This document shows, piece after piece, positions 1 to 9,477 of a DNA stretch of 64,000 nt. The DNA lies in NCBI RefSeq assembly GCF_014836985.1, contig NZ_JACSPU010000006.1:62001-126000 (forward strand). The letters are read 5' to 3'. Origin of the DNA: Planococcus wigleyi. Lineage in GTDB: Bacteria > Bacillota > Bacilli > Bacillales_A > Planococcaceae. The translations under genes and the position numbers were made by a program. Position 1 is the stretch's first letter; each line of letters begins with the position of its first letter. The notes beneath the pieces were generated by a model. That model did not search any database, was not told where the DNA came from, and was given only the letters and a program-made list of their open reading frames with translations.

Positions 1-1
1 A

Positions 2-280
2 AAAATTCGAAGCCTCGATGAGGTCAAGGAAGAATTGTTGGCAGGACGGCCGCTTGCAATGAAGTTCGACCGCTATTTTACATTCCAATGGTTTTCAAAA
101 CCGCTTTTCAGCTATCATTGGGTACCGCTGATCGGCTTTAAAGAGGAAGCCGATGATCTGGTTTTGTATATCCACGACAACGGACAAAAAAACCGCCCCA
201 GTAAAATGCGGACGGTTTCTTATCTGGAAAATCGTAAGGTGTTGACTTTTGTAAAGATTATGCCCAGGGATCGGCAGTAA
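2..280 (+). CDS. C39-like cysteine peptidase family protein, 3' part
   Basis: The reading frame is open from the first bases of the window to a TAA stop, so only the C-terminal 92 residues are visible. The piece has a His in an HWVPLIGF context followed about 25 residues later by IHDNG. This resembles the catalytic His and Asp/Asn region of C39-like (Peptidase_C39_2) proteins. The catalytic Cys would lie upstream and cannot be checked. An in-frame ATG at 59 would make a very short protein and is not a convincing start. The gene converges on the exonuclease gene and the two 3' ends overlap by 23 nt. The family call is inference from motif spacing only. Confidence 0.5.
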   Translation, partial: KIRSLDEVKEELLAGRPLAMKFDRYFTFQWFSKPLFSYHWVPLIGFKEEADDLVLYIHDNGQKNRPSKMRTVSYLENRKVLTFVKIMPRDRQ

Positions 281-1157
281 CACCCACATCTTTTTCGAGT
301 TGTTTGGCAAGCAACAGCAATTGCTGGTCGCGGCATAATTGAATATGTTCATTGGTGTAGGCAGGAACAGTGAGTTCCTCCAGTGCCACTTCCAACTGGA
401 TGTCACATTTGATGACAGCCAGTTTTTTTGATAGCAAAAGCATTTCCTTATGCTCATCGATTTTCTTTTTCTGTGCAGGCTTTAGTTCGTCAATGGCTTC
501 AAGTACGCCGTCCGTCGAACCGTAGTTTTGGATCAGCTGAAGCGCAGTCTTCGGACCGATGCCTTTGACTCCTGGGTAACCGTCGCTCGGATCGCCCATA
601 AACGCTTTAACATCCGCAAATTGTGATGGCTGAATGCCGTACTCTTCGATGAACCTGGCTTCCGTGTAAACATCATAGACGTGGTAGCCTTTTTTCATAA
701 ACGCGATATTGACTGAGGGCGTCAGCAATTGCAGCATGTCTTTATCACCGGTAATGATCGTGAAATCCACTTGATCCTGCCACTGCTTTGTGAACGAACC
801 GATAAAGTCATCAGCTTCAATTCCCTTCTCCCCATAATTCTTCCAGCCAAGCTGTTCAGAAATCGCCTGAGCCAAATCAAACTGGTGAACCATATCTTCT
901 GGAGGTGCCGGACGATTCGCTTTGTAGCCATCGAATAGCTCTGTGCGGAATGTTTTCGCCCCCATATCCCAGCAAACAGCCATATGCGTCGGCTTCATCA
1001 ATGATTTCGCCGCCAATACGTGGCGCGCAAAACCCTGTACTCCGTTTGTTGCCAATCCATCAGTGGTGCGGAAATATTGGCCTACTGCTGAAGTTGCGAA
1101 AAATGAGCGGAACAGCAACGCCATTCCGTCCACTAATAATACATGCGGTTTTTCCAT
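258..1157 (-). CDS. ypcP: 5'-3' exonuclease, YpcP type
   Basis: This 299-residue protein matches a stand-alone DNA polymerase I-type 5'-3' exonuclease (flap endonuclease), which removes RNA primers and 5' flaps during replication and repair. The metal-binding acidic residues are visible: D10, the EADD cluster at 114-117, TGDKD at 136-140 and GDPSD at 188-192. A helix-hairpin-helix (GVKGIGPKTA) follows at about 196-205. The frame is open a further 86 codons upstream. The ATG at 1157 is chosen because GGAGG precedes it by 10 nt and the length fits the family (about 296 residues). Its 3' end overlaps the convergent peptidase gene. Confidence 0.9.
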   Translation of the reverse strand: MEKPHVLLVDGMALLFRSFFATSAVGQYFRTTDGLATNGVQGFARHVLAAKSLMKPTHMAVCWDMGAKTFRTELFDGYKANRPAPPEDMVHQFDLAQAISEQLGWKNYGEKGIEADDFIGSFTKQWQDQVDFTIITGDKDMLQLLTPSVNIAFMKKGYHVYDVYTEARFIEEYGIQPSQFADVKAFMGDPSDGYPGVKGIGPKTALQLIQNYGSTDGVLEAIDELKPAQKKKIDEHKEMLLLSKKLAVIKCDIQLEVALEELTVPAYTNEHIQLCRDQQLLLLAKQLEKDVGVTADPWA

Positions 1158-1212
1158 AGTTAAAAATCCTCCATCTTGTTGTTTCCTGACTCCCATTATA
1201 CCTGTTCTCCAA

Positions 1213-1240
1213 TGAAAAAACCGCCGAAGCGGCGGTTTTA
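1213..1240 (-). terminator. Terminator of the BCCT transporter gene
   Basis: A hairpin with arms AAAACCGCCG and CGGCGGTTTT is followed on the minus strand by a T run. The stem overlaps the TAA stop codon of the transporter. Confidence 0.8.
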
Positions 1241-2734
1241 ACGTTTTCGTTTTATAGCTTTGTATTCGATATTCAGTGCTTTGTAGAAGGACGCCATCAT
1301 CAGCAGCATGATGATCGAGAACGGGAATGCCGCTATGATCAACACCGTTTGCAATGTATCGAGTCCTCCTGTGGATAACAAGATTACAGCGATTGCTGAT
1401 TGGGAAATTCCCCATGTCAGTTTTACCGTATTTTGAGGATGCAATGATCCGCCTGTCGTCTGCATTCCCAGTACAAATGTTGCGGAATCGGCAGAAGTGA
1501 CGAAAAACGTCGTAATCAGGAAAATCGCAATAACCGACAGCAAGACACCTAATGGCAATTCATTGAATACTGCGAACAAAGTTTCCTCCGTCAACAAGCC
1601 TGTCAGATCCACTCCGCTGCTTTGTACATCAATTGCAGTTGTACCAAACGCTGAGAACCAAAGGAAACTGATGAAAGTTGGAATCATCAAGACACCTAAT
1701 AAGAACTGGCGAATTGTCCGGCCTTTGGATACACGTGCAATGAAAATACCGACAAACGGAGCCCAGGAAATCCACCATGCCCAATAGAAGATTGTCCAGC
1801 CATCAATCCAGGCCCGGTTTTCTCCATCTATCGGCGCTGAGCGGAAACTCATCTCGATTAAGTTTTGGAAGTATGTACCGATTGTATTCGTGAACATATT
1901 CATAATCAATAAAGTTGGTCCAAGTATGATGACTGCGATAAGCAATACGACTGCCAACACCATATTTGTATTGGACAGGTATTTAATTCCTTTGCTTAAT
2001 CCGCTCCATGCAGAAAACATAAACAATACCGTTACAATAGCAATAATGATCAATTGAACAGCAAAGCTGTCTCCTGCTATTCCATCAAATAAGAACGCAA
2101 GGCCGCCATTGATTTGAATAGCACCAAAGCCCAGAGTTGTTGCGACACCCACAACTGTTGCAAAAACAGCGATGACGTCCACTAATGTTCCCCATGGACC
2201 TTTCATCTTATCTCCAAACAACGGCTTCAAAGTAGCGGAAATCAATCCCGGCTCCCCTTTTCTAAACTGGGCATATGCAAGCGCCAATGCCACTACGGCA
2301 TATATGGCCCACGCATGAATTCCCCAGTGGAAAAAGCTGAATCGCATTGATTCACGCATAGCTTCTGCAGTTCCGGGTTCAGCTGTAGCCGAATCGATCG
2401 CAAAATGCGACAGCGGCTCTGCAGCTCCCCAGAAAACCAGACCGATTCCCATTCCTGCTGAAAACAGCATGGCAATCCATGTCCCGAATGAGAACTCGGG
2501 TTTGTCTGTATCTTTGCCCAGTTTAATCTGCCCCATCGGACTGATGAGGAAAAACAAACAGAACAAAACCATAATGGAAACTACCAATAAGTAATACCAT
2601 CCGAACGAAGTTGTCAGGAACGATTCTATATTTCCTGTAACTTCTGCAAAATTATCAGGCGCAATGGCTCCGTAGCCAATGGCTAATAATACGAGTGCAA
2701 GTGCAATCCAAAATACATTGGTTACTTTCTTCAT
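1238..2734 (-). CDS. BCCT-family osmolyte (glycine betaine/choline/carnitine) transporter
   Basis: This 498-residue protein has about 12 hydrophobic segments and the hallmarks of the betaine-carnitine-choline transporter family, which are sodium-coupled importers of compatible solutes. The glycine-rich [14 protein letters not shown] stretch lies at 94-107, and the family signature with its tryptophan cluster ([10 protein letters not shown]) at about 312-321. It is closest in type to OpuD of Bacillus (512 residues); the exact substrate cannot be read from sequence. The ATG at 2734 is preceded by AGGAGGGGG. The gene stands alone. A sigma-B-type promoter and a strong leader hairpin upstream point to induction by general stress or osmotic upshift. 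Confidence 0.92.
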   Translation of the reverse strand: MKKVTNVFWIALALVLLAIGYGAIAPDNFAEVTGNIESFLTTSFGWYYLLVVSIMVLFCLFFLISPMGQIKLGKDTDKPEFSFGTWIAMLFSAGMGIGLVFWGAAEPLSHFAIDSATAEPGTAEAMRESMRFSFFHWGIHAWAIYAVVALALAYAQFRKGEPGLISATLKPLFGDKMKGPWGTLVDVIAVFATVVGVATTLGFGAIQINGGLAFLFDGIAGDSFAVQLIIIAIVTVLFMFSAWSGLSKGIKYLSNTNMVLAVVLLIAVIILGPTLLIMNMFTNTIGTYFQNLIEMSFRSAPIDGENRAWIDGWTIFYWAWWISWAPFVGIFIARVSKGRTIRQFLLGVLMIPTFISFLWFSAFGTTAIDVQSSGVDLTGLLTEETLFAVFNELPLGVLLSVIAIFLITTFFVTSADSATFVLGMQTTGGSLHPQNTVKLTWGISQSAIAVILLSTGGLDTLQTVLIIAAFPFSIIMLLMMASFYKALNIEYKAIKRKR

Positions 2735-2762
2735 ATAGTACCCCCTCCTTAATTTTTATTCC

Positions 2763-2821
2763 GCTTTAACGGCCAGCAATACTCCTACTGCTCTAAGTAG
2801 GAGTCCACTGACCGCCAAAGC
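2763..2821 (-). promoter_or_regulatory. Large structured hairpin in the BCCT mRNA leader
   Basis: On the transcript the outer arms at 2808-2821 and 2763-2776 pair over 14 positions if G-U wobbles are allowed. The inner arms at 2796-2804 and 2781-2789 form a perfect 9-bp stem with a 6-nt loop. There is no U run after it, so it is not an intrinsic terminator. It ends about 28 nt before the start codon, just upstream of the ribosome binding site. A second short hairpin (CAGCGG at 2843-2848 with CCGCTG at 2863-2868) lies earlier in the leader. I do not recognise a known riboswitch. Confidence 0.6.
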
Positions 2822-2994
2822 ACGAATTGAGCAACTTAAAATCAGCGGTGAATGAAGAACCTCCGCTGCCTCAAGTTTCTCATTATCACAAGTTTAAAGC
2901 ATACGGAAGATTTCTATTCCTGTCAAACCCGCTGTTTTAGTTAGAAAATGATACGGACGATATGTTATATGACTGATAATTGCACCTATTTTCA

Positions 2995-3019
2995 ATACCC
3001 TTATCTTCAATCTATAAAC
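2995..3019 (-). promoter_or_regulatory. Sigma-B-type promoter for the BCCT gene
   Basis: On the minus strand GTTTAT, a 13-nt spacer and GGGTAT match the Bacillus general-stress sigma-B consensus (GTTTAA, 12-15 nt, GGGTAT) with one mismatch. It lies about 260 nt upstream of the start codon, so the leader would be about 250 nt long and would carry both hairpins. No gene lies between 2735 and 3075. Confidence 0.6.
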
Positions 3020-3075
3020 CGTTTTCTTATAAATAGGAAATAAAATGAAAGAACTTACATGTAGAATAGGCATAG

Positions 3076-3102
3076 AAAAACCAGATCCACACGGGATCTG
3101 GC
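3076..3102 (-). terminator. Terminator of the SurA-N lipoprotein gene
   Basis: The stem CCAGATCC/GGATCTGG has a 5-nt loop and is followed by TTTTTC on the minus strand, 8 nt after the stop codon. Confidence 0.85.
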
Positions 3103-3109
3103 TGCTGTT

Positions 3110-3880
3110 TTATAAGTTAATTGTGACGTCTGCCGATTCGCGGAGTTTAGCGATCAATCCTTGGACAGCTTCACTTTCTTTTTGCATTTTAACCTGTTCT
3201 TCAAGTTGCGGCTTCACTTCTTCGAATGCCGGAAGCTCTTCATCACTTCCAGCCTCTTTTTGCTGGGCTTGGGCTTGCTCATAAACTTTCTTGAGCTCTT
3301 CTTCAGTCGGCTTTATTTCGCCGGCCTCCTGTGCAACCAGTTGATCCACTTTCACTTGGGTTTGCACTTGCTTTCTCACTTCTTCTTCAGAAAGTCCCTG
3401 CTCTTCAAGTGCTGCCAAGAACTCTTCAGACGATGCCAGTCCGTTTTGCTCAGCCAATTCTTTCAACGAAGCATCGGTCTGCTCATCTGTCACTTCGATC
3501 TTCTGTTTCTCCGTTTCTTGAACCAACAGCTCTTGTGCAACTAAACTTTCAGCGATTTGCTCTTTCAGCTGAGCCTGGTCTACCTCTTGTCCAGACATTT
3601 GGGCCTGCATGGCCATCTGCTGGAATTGGCCTGTATAAGCCGATTCAAATTCTTTTTTATCGATTTCTTCTCCATTTACTTCTGCAACGACATCAGGGAT
3701 GTCTTTTAAATCAGGTTCCGGCATTTCCGGCTGTTGTTCACCAGCAGCTTTTTCCTCTGCCGCCGCTTCCTCTTGTGGAGCCGCTTCTTCGCTCGTTTTT
3801 TCTTCAGCGTCGCCTCCACATGCAGCCATTGCCGCCATCGATCCGCCAAGTACAATTGTCAGTAAAACTTTTTTAATCAT
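3110..3880 (-). CDS. Lipoprotein with SurA-N-type chaperone domain, no PPIase domain
   Basis: The 256-residue protein starts with a lipoprotein signal peptide whose lipobox cysteine is C21 (MAAC). A long Glu/Ala/Pro-rich linker follows at about 24-65, then a helical region starting VVAEVNGEEIDKKEF that resembles the SurA N-terminal/PrsA chaperone fold. The parvulin peptidyl-prolyl isomerase domain of true PrsA is absent; the rest is charged helix up to the C terminus. It is probably anchored on the outer face of the membrane and may help secreted proteins fold. The start at 3880 is preferred over 3904 because GAGGGG lies just upstream and it places the signal peptide at the N terminus. Confidence 0.8.
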   Translation of the reverse strand: MIKKVLLTIVLGGSMAAMAACGGDAEEKTSEEAAPQEEAAAEEKAAGEQQPEMPEPDLKDIPDVVAEVNGEEIDKKEFESAYTGQFQQMAMQAQMSGQEVDQAQLKEQIAESLVAQELLVQETEKQKIEVTDEQTDASLKELAEQNGLASSEEFLAALEEQGLSEEEVRKQVQTQVKVDQLVAQEAGEIKPTEEELKKVYEQAQAQQKEAGSDEELPAFEEVKPQLEEQVKMQKESEAVQGLIAKLRESADVTINL

Positions 3881-3910
3881 TAAAATTCCCCTCTCAAACA
3901 TCATGTCCGT

Positions 3911-3938
3911 TAGTGTAGCACATTGAGTCCAGCTGTGA
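3911..3938 (-). promoter_or_regulatory. Candidate promoter of the SurA-N lipoprotein gene
   Basis: On the minus strand TTCACA, a 16-nt spacer and TACACT resemble a sigma-A promoter about 30 nt upstream of the start codon. Confidence 0.4.
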
Positions 3939-4027
3939 AAACATAAACCATTGCTGAAGACTTTTGCATATGATTACAGGATAGAAATATGGCAATTTGT
4001 TCCCTATTTCATCTCACCTATATTCTT

Positions 4028-4579
4028 TCAACTTATAAAATCTTTGCCAGTAACAAATATGTCGTTTCTTGCTTCCAGCTCCATCAACCAGCAAATATCA
4101 TTATGTACTTTTTTCACTTTCTTAAAACCGCATTTCTCATAACATCGAACCGCTCTTGTATTGAAAACTTAAGGATCCAACACAATTAAATCCACGTTTT
4201 TCAAATGAAAAAGTGTATTTGTGAATTTTGTAACCATGGTCGTCCCGATTCCTTGGTTAAAGTATTCGGGTACCCCGATAAATTGGTCGATGCCGCATAC
4301 ATTCAACGTTGGAGGATAGCCGAATCCTGCCTGGATTTCTTCAGCCAATTTATAATATTGCATAAATCCGATTGGCATTGTGTCCAACTCCACAATAAAC
4401 GGGTACACATGAACTTCTCCGTTTACTCTCGGTTTATATTTTGCCTTTACCTGATCTAACAAATATGGGGAATCCACCTCTCCGTAGAATTCCAGAACTT
4501 CCGGTGTGCTTAACCACCGAGCCATAATGTCATAATCGGCATGAACCATTTTGCGAATGGAAACCTTGTGAGAAATCAT
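4028..4579 (-). pseudogene. GNAT acetyltransferase (AAC(6')-like) interrupted by an in-frame stop
   Basis: Translation from the ATG at 4579 (GGAGG 9 nt upstream) gives an N-terminal GNAT domain that runs to IVLDP and then meets TAA at 4169-4171. Past that codon the same frame continues with VFNTRAVRCYEKCGFKKV, the standard C-terminal motif of this family (NTRAxRCYEKxGF), and ends at a TGA at 4028. Without the stop the product would be 183 residues, the usual length for AAC(6')-like acetyltransferases. A single CAA-to-TAA change is the simplest explanation. The truncated product lacks the final beta strands and is probably inactive. A sequencing error cannot be excluded. Confidence 0.8.
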
Positions 4580-4669
4580 TAAAAAATGCCTCCAGTGCTT
4601 ATATAGTCCAGCCAGTGGCTTCACAGTAAAATAAGGTTGCTTTTATAAGGAGAGATGGGTTCATCTTCT

Positions 4670-4864
4670 TCATTCTTGGATCAATAATTGTGAAATGATT
4701 TCAGCACTTCCTGGTGAAAACATAAACAGTGAAAAAGCAATACTTGCTGCTCCTATGCAGATTACTGCTGTTCGAATCAGCAAGGAAAATCGACTTTTCG
4801 AAAAGATTCCTTTCAACAGCAAATACATTCCGATGCCTAAAATTAAAAAATACCAAAATCCCAT
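4670..4864 (-). CDS. Small two-helix membrane protein, unknown function
   Basis: This 64-residue protein has two predicted membrane segments at about 3-20 and 28-50, separated by a short basic loop (KSRFS). GAGGTGA lies 4 nt upstream of the ATG, which supports translation. It lies between the broken acetyltransferase and the tmRNA gene, both on the same strand. I do not recognise the family. Confidence 0.6.
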   Translation of the reverse strand: MGFWYFLILGIGMYLLLKGIFSKSRFSLLIRTAVICIGAASIAFSLFMFSPGSAEIISQLLIQE

Positions 4865-5044
4865 TGTGTCACCTCTTTCAAAGCCCTTTTATAAGAGGAC
4901 GTCATCTATCATTAAAAGTTCGTAAAAACCCATTTCGCTCCGTATTCCCTTGTAAATCAGTGCTAAGGACACTAATAAACCTTCTAATATAAATTGTTGA
5001 TGGAAGACTCTGCTAGAAGTAGAAAGGAGCAGCAACAGAACAAC

Positions 5045-5083
5045 AAAAAAACGCCAAAACCTGTAAGGGTTTTGACGTTTTTT
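5045..5083 (-). terminator. Terminator of ssrA
   Basis: A 12-bp stem (AACGTCAAAACC pairing with GGTTTTGGCGTT, one G-U pair) is followed by seven T residues. It lies directly after the tmRNA 3' end. Confidence 0.85.
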
Positions 5084-5092
5084 ATCTCACTA

Positions 5093-5443
5093 TGGAGACG
5101 GCGGGAGTCGAACCCGCGTCCAGAAACTCCGCTACTTGAGCGTCTACGCGTGTAGCTTATTCATTGAGGTTTCATGCACCATTCTGCCAATAAGCAGGCG
5201 TCCTGGGCACTAATCTGAGAATCTCTCCCGTTTGCCTCAGATGGCAGCAAACGTTGTATCCCACTAAAGTTGAGCTTTACCCAGCCACATGGGCGATGGA
5301 TAGATAAAGCAGATCCGAGCTTACGCTGCGAATGCTAGGTTTTGGTTTGTTTTGCCAGTTGTTATAAATACGTTGGTGACGGAGCCGACCCTCCGACGCG
5401 CGACCCAAGCCCAGATCATCCCTGTCGAATCCGTAACGTCCCC
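5093..5443 (-). ncRNA. ssrA: tmRNA (SsrA)
   Basis: Transfer-messenger RNA that rescues stalled ribosomes together with SmpB. The 5' end GGGGACGTTACGG pairs with the 3' end through GUCUCC, and the T-arm GTTCGAC is present. The discriminator A is at 5093 and CCA is not encoded. The tag reading frame resumes at GGC (5356) and reads GKTNQNLAFAA before TAA at 5321-5323. With the tRNA-borne Ala the tag is (A)GKTNQNLAFAA, shorter than the B. subtilis tag and ending in AFAA. It lies immediately downstream of smpB, as in Bacillus. Open frames inside it are not genes. Confidence 0.95.
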
Positions 5444-5528
5444 TTATTAAAAAGAGACACGGAAGATGAATAAACAGCTTCATGTGCTATATCTCTAGTA
5501 TAAGGCAACATTGGTCTGACATCAAGTC

Positions 5529-5993
5529 TTAGCGGTTGTGTTCTTTTATGGCACGGTCGATTTGACGTTTTGCGTCTTTCTTCTTCAAATCTTCCCGTTT
5601 GTCGTAGTTCTTCTTCCCTTTACCGACGCCAAGCAAAATTTTCGCAAAGCCGTCTTTCAAATACATTTTCAGTGGAATGATTGCAGAACCCTGGACTTTC
5701 GAATGTGCCTGCAAATCAGCGATCTGTTTCTTATGCAACAACAATTTACGTGAACGTGTCGGGTCATGGTTAAACTGGTTGCCCTGCTCGTAAGGGTTGA
5801 TGTGCATATTTGAAATCCAGGCTTCCCCATTACGGATCCGAACAAACGAATCCTTCAATTGGACTTTGCCGTTTCGTGCAGATTTAATCTCAGTACCCTG
5901 CAAGACAATCCCTGCCTCGATCGTTTCTTCGATGAAAAAATCGAAACCGGCTTTCTTGTTTTGGGCAATTACTTTGCCTTCTCCTTTGGCCAT
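5529..5993 (-). CDS. smpB: SsrA-binding protein SmpB
   Basis: This 154-residue protein matches SmpB, which binds tmRNA and places it in the ribosomal A site. Typical segments are present: the N-terminal [13 protein letters not shown], the RNA-binding core [21 protein letters not shown], and the basic C-terminal tail with [14 protein letters not shown]. The ATG at 5993 has AGGTG upstream. It lies between rnr and ssrA in the standard Firmicutes order secG-est-rnr-smpB-ssrA. Confidence 0.96.
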   Translation of the reverse strand: MAKGEGKVIAQNKKAGFDFFIEETIEAGIVLQGTEIKSARNGKVQLKDSFVRIRNGEAWISNMHINPYEQGNQFNHDPTRSRKLLLHKKQIADLQAHSKVQGSAIIPLKMYLKDGFAKILLGVGKGKKNYDKREDLKKKDAKRQIDRAIKEHNR

Positions 5994-6015
5994 GTGGTTT
6001 CACCTCAGCTAGATT

Positions 6016-6042
6016 CAAAAAAGCGGCTCTGAAGCCGCTATT
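6016..6042 (-). terminator. Intercistronic terminator between rnr and smpB
   Basis: The stem AGCGGCT/AGCCGCT with a 4-nt loop is followed by TTTTTT on the minus strand. It probably reduces read-through from rnr into smpB. Confidence 0.7.
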
Positions 6043-8367
6043 TTATTTTTTCTTGTTGCGTCCTTGTTTTGCGGCGCCTTCATAAAACTTTTTCTTTTTG
6101 TTTTTTGGCTTGCGTGTAGGACCGCCGCCTTCTGGCTTCTTGCCGTCGCGTCCCGGTTTTCCGCCACCGTCTTTTTTCGTGGCACGGATTACTTTCGGCT
6201 GTTCTCTTCTCGACTGGCGAGTGTTTTGCACCATGCCTACAATTTCAAAATCAATGGACGACTCTTCCGGTTTTACGCCGATGACTTTGATTTCAATTTC
6301 ATCACCAATCCGGAATTGGCGTTTATTTCGTTCGCCGATCATCATCATGCTGCGATCGTCGAAACGGTAATAATCATCTGTCATATTGGAAACGTGAACC
6401 AAACCTTCAATGGTGTTCGCGAGTTCGATGAACAAACCGAAATTCGTTACAGAAGAAATGATGCCGGTAAATTGCTCGCCGATTTTATCAGCCATAAACT
6501 GTGACTTCTTCAAAGCGTCTGTATCTCGTTCAGCTTCCACTGCGCGGCGTTCGCGTTCCGACGTATGTGTCGCAATATCATCCATATTGGCTTCCCAATA
6601 GGCAATTGTTTTTTTCGACAGGTCCTTCTCGATCAAGTAAGTTCGAATTAGGCGGTGTACAACCAAATCAGGGTAACGGCGAATCGGCGACGTGAAATGC
6701 GTGTAGAATTCCGTAGACAAACCAAAATGCCCCAGGCTTTCATTCGAGTATTTCGCCTGTTGCATCGAACGAAGCATCATAGTTGAAATGACCGGTTCTT
6801 CCGGAGTCCCTGCAATCGACTCAACAATTTCCTGCAAAGCTTTTGGATGAATTTGTGTTCCTGAACCTTTCACCACGATGCCGAAATTCGTAACGAATTC
6901 GAAAAAGCGCTGCAGTTTTTCAGGCTTTGGATCTTCGTGGATACGGTAAATAGCGGGCACATTCATGTGATGGAAATGTTCAGCTACTGTTTCATTGGCA
7001 GCCAGCATAAACTCTTCAATCAGACGTTCAGCTACTGTGCGTTCACGAACCACAACGTCCACCGGGTAGCCATTTTCATCCACCAGCACTTTGGATTCCT
7101 TGAAATCGAAATCGATGGCACCACGGCGCATCCGCTTCGTACGAAGTACTTCAGCAAGTTCTTTCATCAATTCGAACATCGGTACCAATTCGCTGTACTT
7201 TTCTTTCAGCTCTTGGTTGTCCTGTTCGAGAATTTCATAGACATCTGTATAAGTCATACGTGCCGAGGTCTTGATGACACTCTGGAAGATTTCATGGGAC
7301 AGCACTTCGCCCTGATCATTGAAAATCATTTCACAAGACAAAGTCAGACGATCCACCTGCGGATTCAATGAACAAATGCCATTTGACAGACGGTGCGGGA
7401 TCATCGGAATGACACGATCAGTCAAATAGATGCTTGTTGCACGGTCATAGGCTTCCCGGTCAATAGCCGAGCCTTCCGTCACGTAATGGCTGACGTCAGC
7501 GATATGTACGCCTAATTTATACGTGCCATCTTCATACTTCACTACTTGAACGGCATCATCCAAGTCTTTGGCGTCAGCCCCATCAATCGTCACAATCTGT
7601 TCGTTGCGCAAATCGGTGCGGTCGTTCAAATCGGCCGGATCAATTTCATCCGGTACATTATTCGCCTGTTCCAGAACATCCGGCGGAAATTCCGTTTCAA
7701 TGCCGTATTTATGGATAATGGAAAGAATATCGACACCCGGGTCATTTTTATGGCCAAGAATCTGCGTGACCATGCCTGTTGCAGATTTTCTGCCTTCCGG
7801 CCAGCCGGTAATCTCAACGACCACTTTGTGGCCATCTACAGCCCCTAATGTATCGTCTTTAGCAATAAAGATGTCCATGTTCATTTTTTTATCATCTGTT
7901 ACAACAAAACCGAAACCTTTATTGTCCTGGAATGTTCCGACAGCTCTTGTGGTGCCGCGTTCGATGATCCGGATAATCGCGCCTTCGCGACGGTCCCCAG
8001 AAGACCCTTCAGATACACGGATCAGCACGGTATCACCATTTATTGCACCATTTGTTTCAGTCGGCGGAATAAAGACATCATCCACTCCTGCTTCTTCAGG
8101 AGCGACAAAGCCGAAGCCTTTTGGATGCCCGATGAATTTTCCGCGCATCAGGTTCATGCGTTCCGGCACACCGTAACGGTTTGATCTTGAACGGACAAGT
8201 GCACCCGTTTCTTCAAGACGCACCAATGTTTTCACCAATTCCTTAAATTCATCGGCATCTTCAAAACCGAATTGCTCTTCTATTTCCTGTACAGTCAGCG
8301 GCTTGTATGCTTCTTCACGCATGAAGACCAGCAATCGCTGTTCCAATGAACGTTCGTTAGTACTCAA
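6043..8367 (-). CDS. rnr: Ribonuclease R
   Basis: A 774-residue 3'-5' exoribonuclease of the RNB family that degrades structured RNA and takes part in trans-translation mRNA decay. Domain order: N-terminal winged helix (about 10-60), two cold-shock domains (about 70-220), the RNB catalytic domain with the acidic motif [12 protein letters not shown] (about 270-281), an S1 domain near 640-720, and a Lys/Arg-rich tail. The start codon is TTG at 8367, chosen because AGGAGG lies 8 nt upstream and no better ATG exists. The B. subtilis protein is 779 residues. The gene follows est by 24 nt and probably shares its transcript. Confidence 0.96.
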   Translation of the reverse strand: MSTNERSLEQRLLVFMREEAYKPLTVQEIEEQFGFEDADEFKELVKTLVRLEETGALVRSRSNRYGVPERMNLMRGKFIGHPKGFGFVAPEEAGVDDVFIPPTETNGAINGDTVLIRVSEGSSGDRREGAIIRIIERGTTRAVGTFQDNKGFGFVVTDDKKMNMDIFIAKDDTLGAVDGHKVVVEITGWPEGRKSATGMVTQILGHKNDPGVDILSIIHKYGIETEFPPDVLEQANNVPDEIDPADLNDRTDLRNEQIVTIDGADAKDLDDAVQVVKYEDGTYKLGVHIADVSHYVTEGSAIDREAYDRATSIYLTDRVIPMIPHRLSNGICSLNPQVDRLTLSCEMIFNDQGEVLSHEIFQSVIKTSARMTYTDVYEILEQDNQELKEKYSELVPMFELMKELAEVLRTKRMRRGAIDFDFKESKVLVDENGYPVDVVVRERTVAERLIEEFMLAANETVAEHFHHMNVPAIYRIHEDPKPEKLQRFFEFVTNFGIVVKGSGTQIHPKALQEIVESIAGTPEEPVISTMMLRSMQQAKYSNESLGHFGLSTEFYTHFTSPIRRYPDLVVHRLIRTYLIEKDLSKKTIAYWEANMDDIATHTSERERRAVEAERDTDALKKSQFMADKIGEQFTGIISSVTNFGLFIELANTIEGLVHVSNMTDDYYRFDDRSMMMIGERNKRQFRIGDEIEIKVIGVKPEESSIDFEIVGMVQNTRQSRREQPKVIRATKKDGGGKPGRDGKKPEGGGPTRKPKNKKKKFYEGAAKQGRNKKK

Positions 8368-8391
8368 ATCTAACTCCTCCTTTGTGACGGT

Positions 8392-9138
8392 TCACACACT
8401 CCAATCAAGCGATTCGAGAAATGCAAAAATGTCTTCGTGCAATTGTTTTTTCTCTTTATCAAGCGTAATAACATGGCCCGAATTTTCGTACCACTTGATG
8501 TGTTTGTCGGTCGATTCAGCGGTGTCATAAATGACGTTGGCTGAATCCGTATTGATGACATCATCCAGCCTGCCCTGAACAACGAACAGCGGCGCATAAA
8601 CATGATCCACTTGTTCTTTGACTTCTGCGATCAAGGCACGCAAATCGGCCAGCGATTCCATTGGCCGTTCTTGGAAAGCCTTCATTTCTTTTTCGATATC
8701 TTCATCGCTTTTTCCTTCATATTTCTTGTATTCACGCGCATATTTTAAGACACCCTCATACATGAGGTCAGTGGTTTTCATATACATCGGAGCGCACATG
8801 GTGACAATTCCCTTGATAGGTTTTGTATACCCTAATTTCAGGCTGAATACGCCGCCCAATGACAGTCCAGCCACCGCAATTTCAGTATATCCCTCTTCCA
8901 GCAATGTCTCATATGCTTTTTCCACGTCTTTCCACCAGTCGGCTGGACCGGTGCCCACTAACTCTTCAGGCGCTACACCATGACCTGCATAATGCGGGGC
9001 GATGCTTGTGTAGCCTTTGGTCTCCAAAAAACGGCCCAGCATGCGGACGTCTGCGGAATTTCCTGTAAAGCCGTGTAATAGAAGCACTGCCCGAGGGCCT
9101 GTTTTAAAGAAAAATGGTTTTGGTTGCGAAATCCGCAT
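8392..9138 (-). CDS. est: Carboxylesterase, Est30/YvaK family
   Basis: This 248-residue alpha/beta hydrolase carries the HGFTG oxyanion motif (22-26), the nucleophile elbow GLSLGG with S93, an acidic residue in GRLDD, and the catalytic His in NSGHVITLD near the C terminus. Proteins of this family hydrolyse short- to medium-chain esters; the natural substrate is unknown. The ATG at 9138 has GGAGGG upstream. The gene sits between secG and rnr, as in Bacillus. Confidence 0.9.
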   Translation of the reverse strand: MRISQPKPFFFKTGPRAVLLLHGFTGNSADVRMLGRFLETKGYTSIAPHYAGHGVAPEELVGTGPADWWKDVEKAYETLLEEGYTEIAVAGLSLGGVFSLKLGYTKPIKGIVTMCAPMYMKTTDLMYEGVLKYAREYKKYEGKSDEDIEKEMKAFQERPMESLADLRALIAEVKEQVDHVYAPLFVVQGRLDDVINTDSANVIYDTAESTDKHIKWYENSGHVITLDKEKKQLHEDIFAFLESLDWSV

Positions 9139-9210
9139 TATAATCCCTCCAATTCCAATACTAAAAGAAAACGCCCAACCATGTATGGTCAGGCGATTTA
9201 ATCATCTACA

Positions 9211-9438
9211 TTAAACTTTCGTTACGGCAACAGCCAGAATAAAGAATAAGGCAGCAAGTACAATCGTAACCCGGTGCAGGACCAAGTCCAAACCACGAGC
9301 TTTTTGCTTGCCGAAAAGTTGCTCTGCTCCACCGGAGATGGCTCCTGAAAGACCTGCACTTTTTCCAGATTGCAATAAAACGACAACGATTAATGCGAGC
9401 GATACGATGACGAGTAATGTCATTAACAACGTATGCAT
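9211..9438 (-). CDS. secG: Preprotein translocase subunit SecG
   Basis: This 75-residue protein has two membrane segments (about 1-20 and 50-70) separated by the conserved loop [23 protein letters not shown]. SecG stabilises and speeds the SecYE translocation channel. The start is set at ATG 9438 with GGAGGTG upstream; the GTG at 9447 is part of that ribosome binding site and cannot be the start. It is the first gene of the secG-est-rnr-smpB cluster. Confidence 0.95.
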   Translation of the reverse strand: MHTLLMTLLVIVSLALIVVVLLQSGKSAGLSGAISGGAEQLFGKQKARGLDLVLHRVTIVLAALFFILAVAVTKV

Positions 9439-9477
9439 AAATTCCACCTCCTGAAAAGAACGTTCACAACAAAACTA

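Noticed and set aside
2763-2821. Leader hairpin as an intrinsic terminator or c-di-AMP (ydaO) riboswitch
   Set aside because: No U run follows the stem, and the ydaO consensus segments are not visible.
5277-5483. 68-codon open frame on the minus strand inside the tmRNA region
   Set aside because: It lies almost wholly within ssrA and has no ribosome binding site; the RNA structure explains the conservation.
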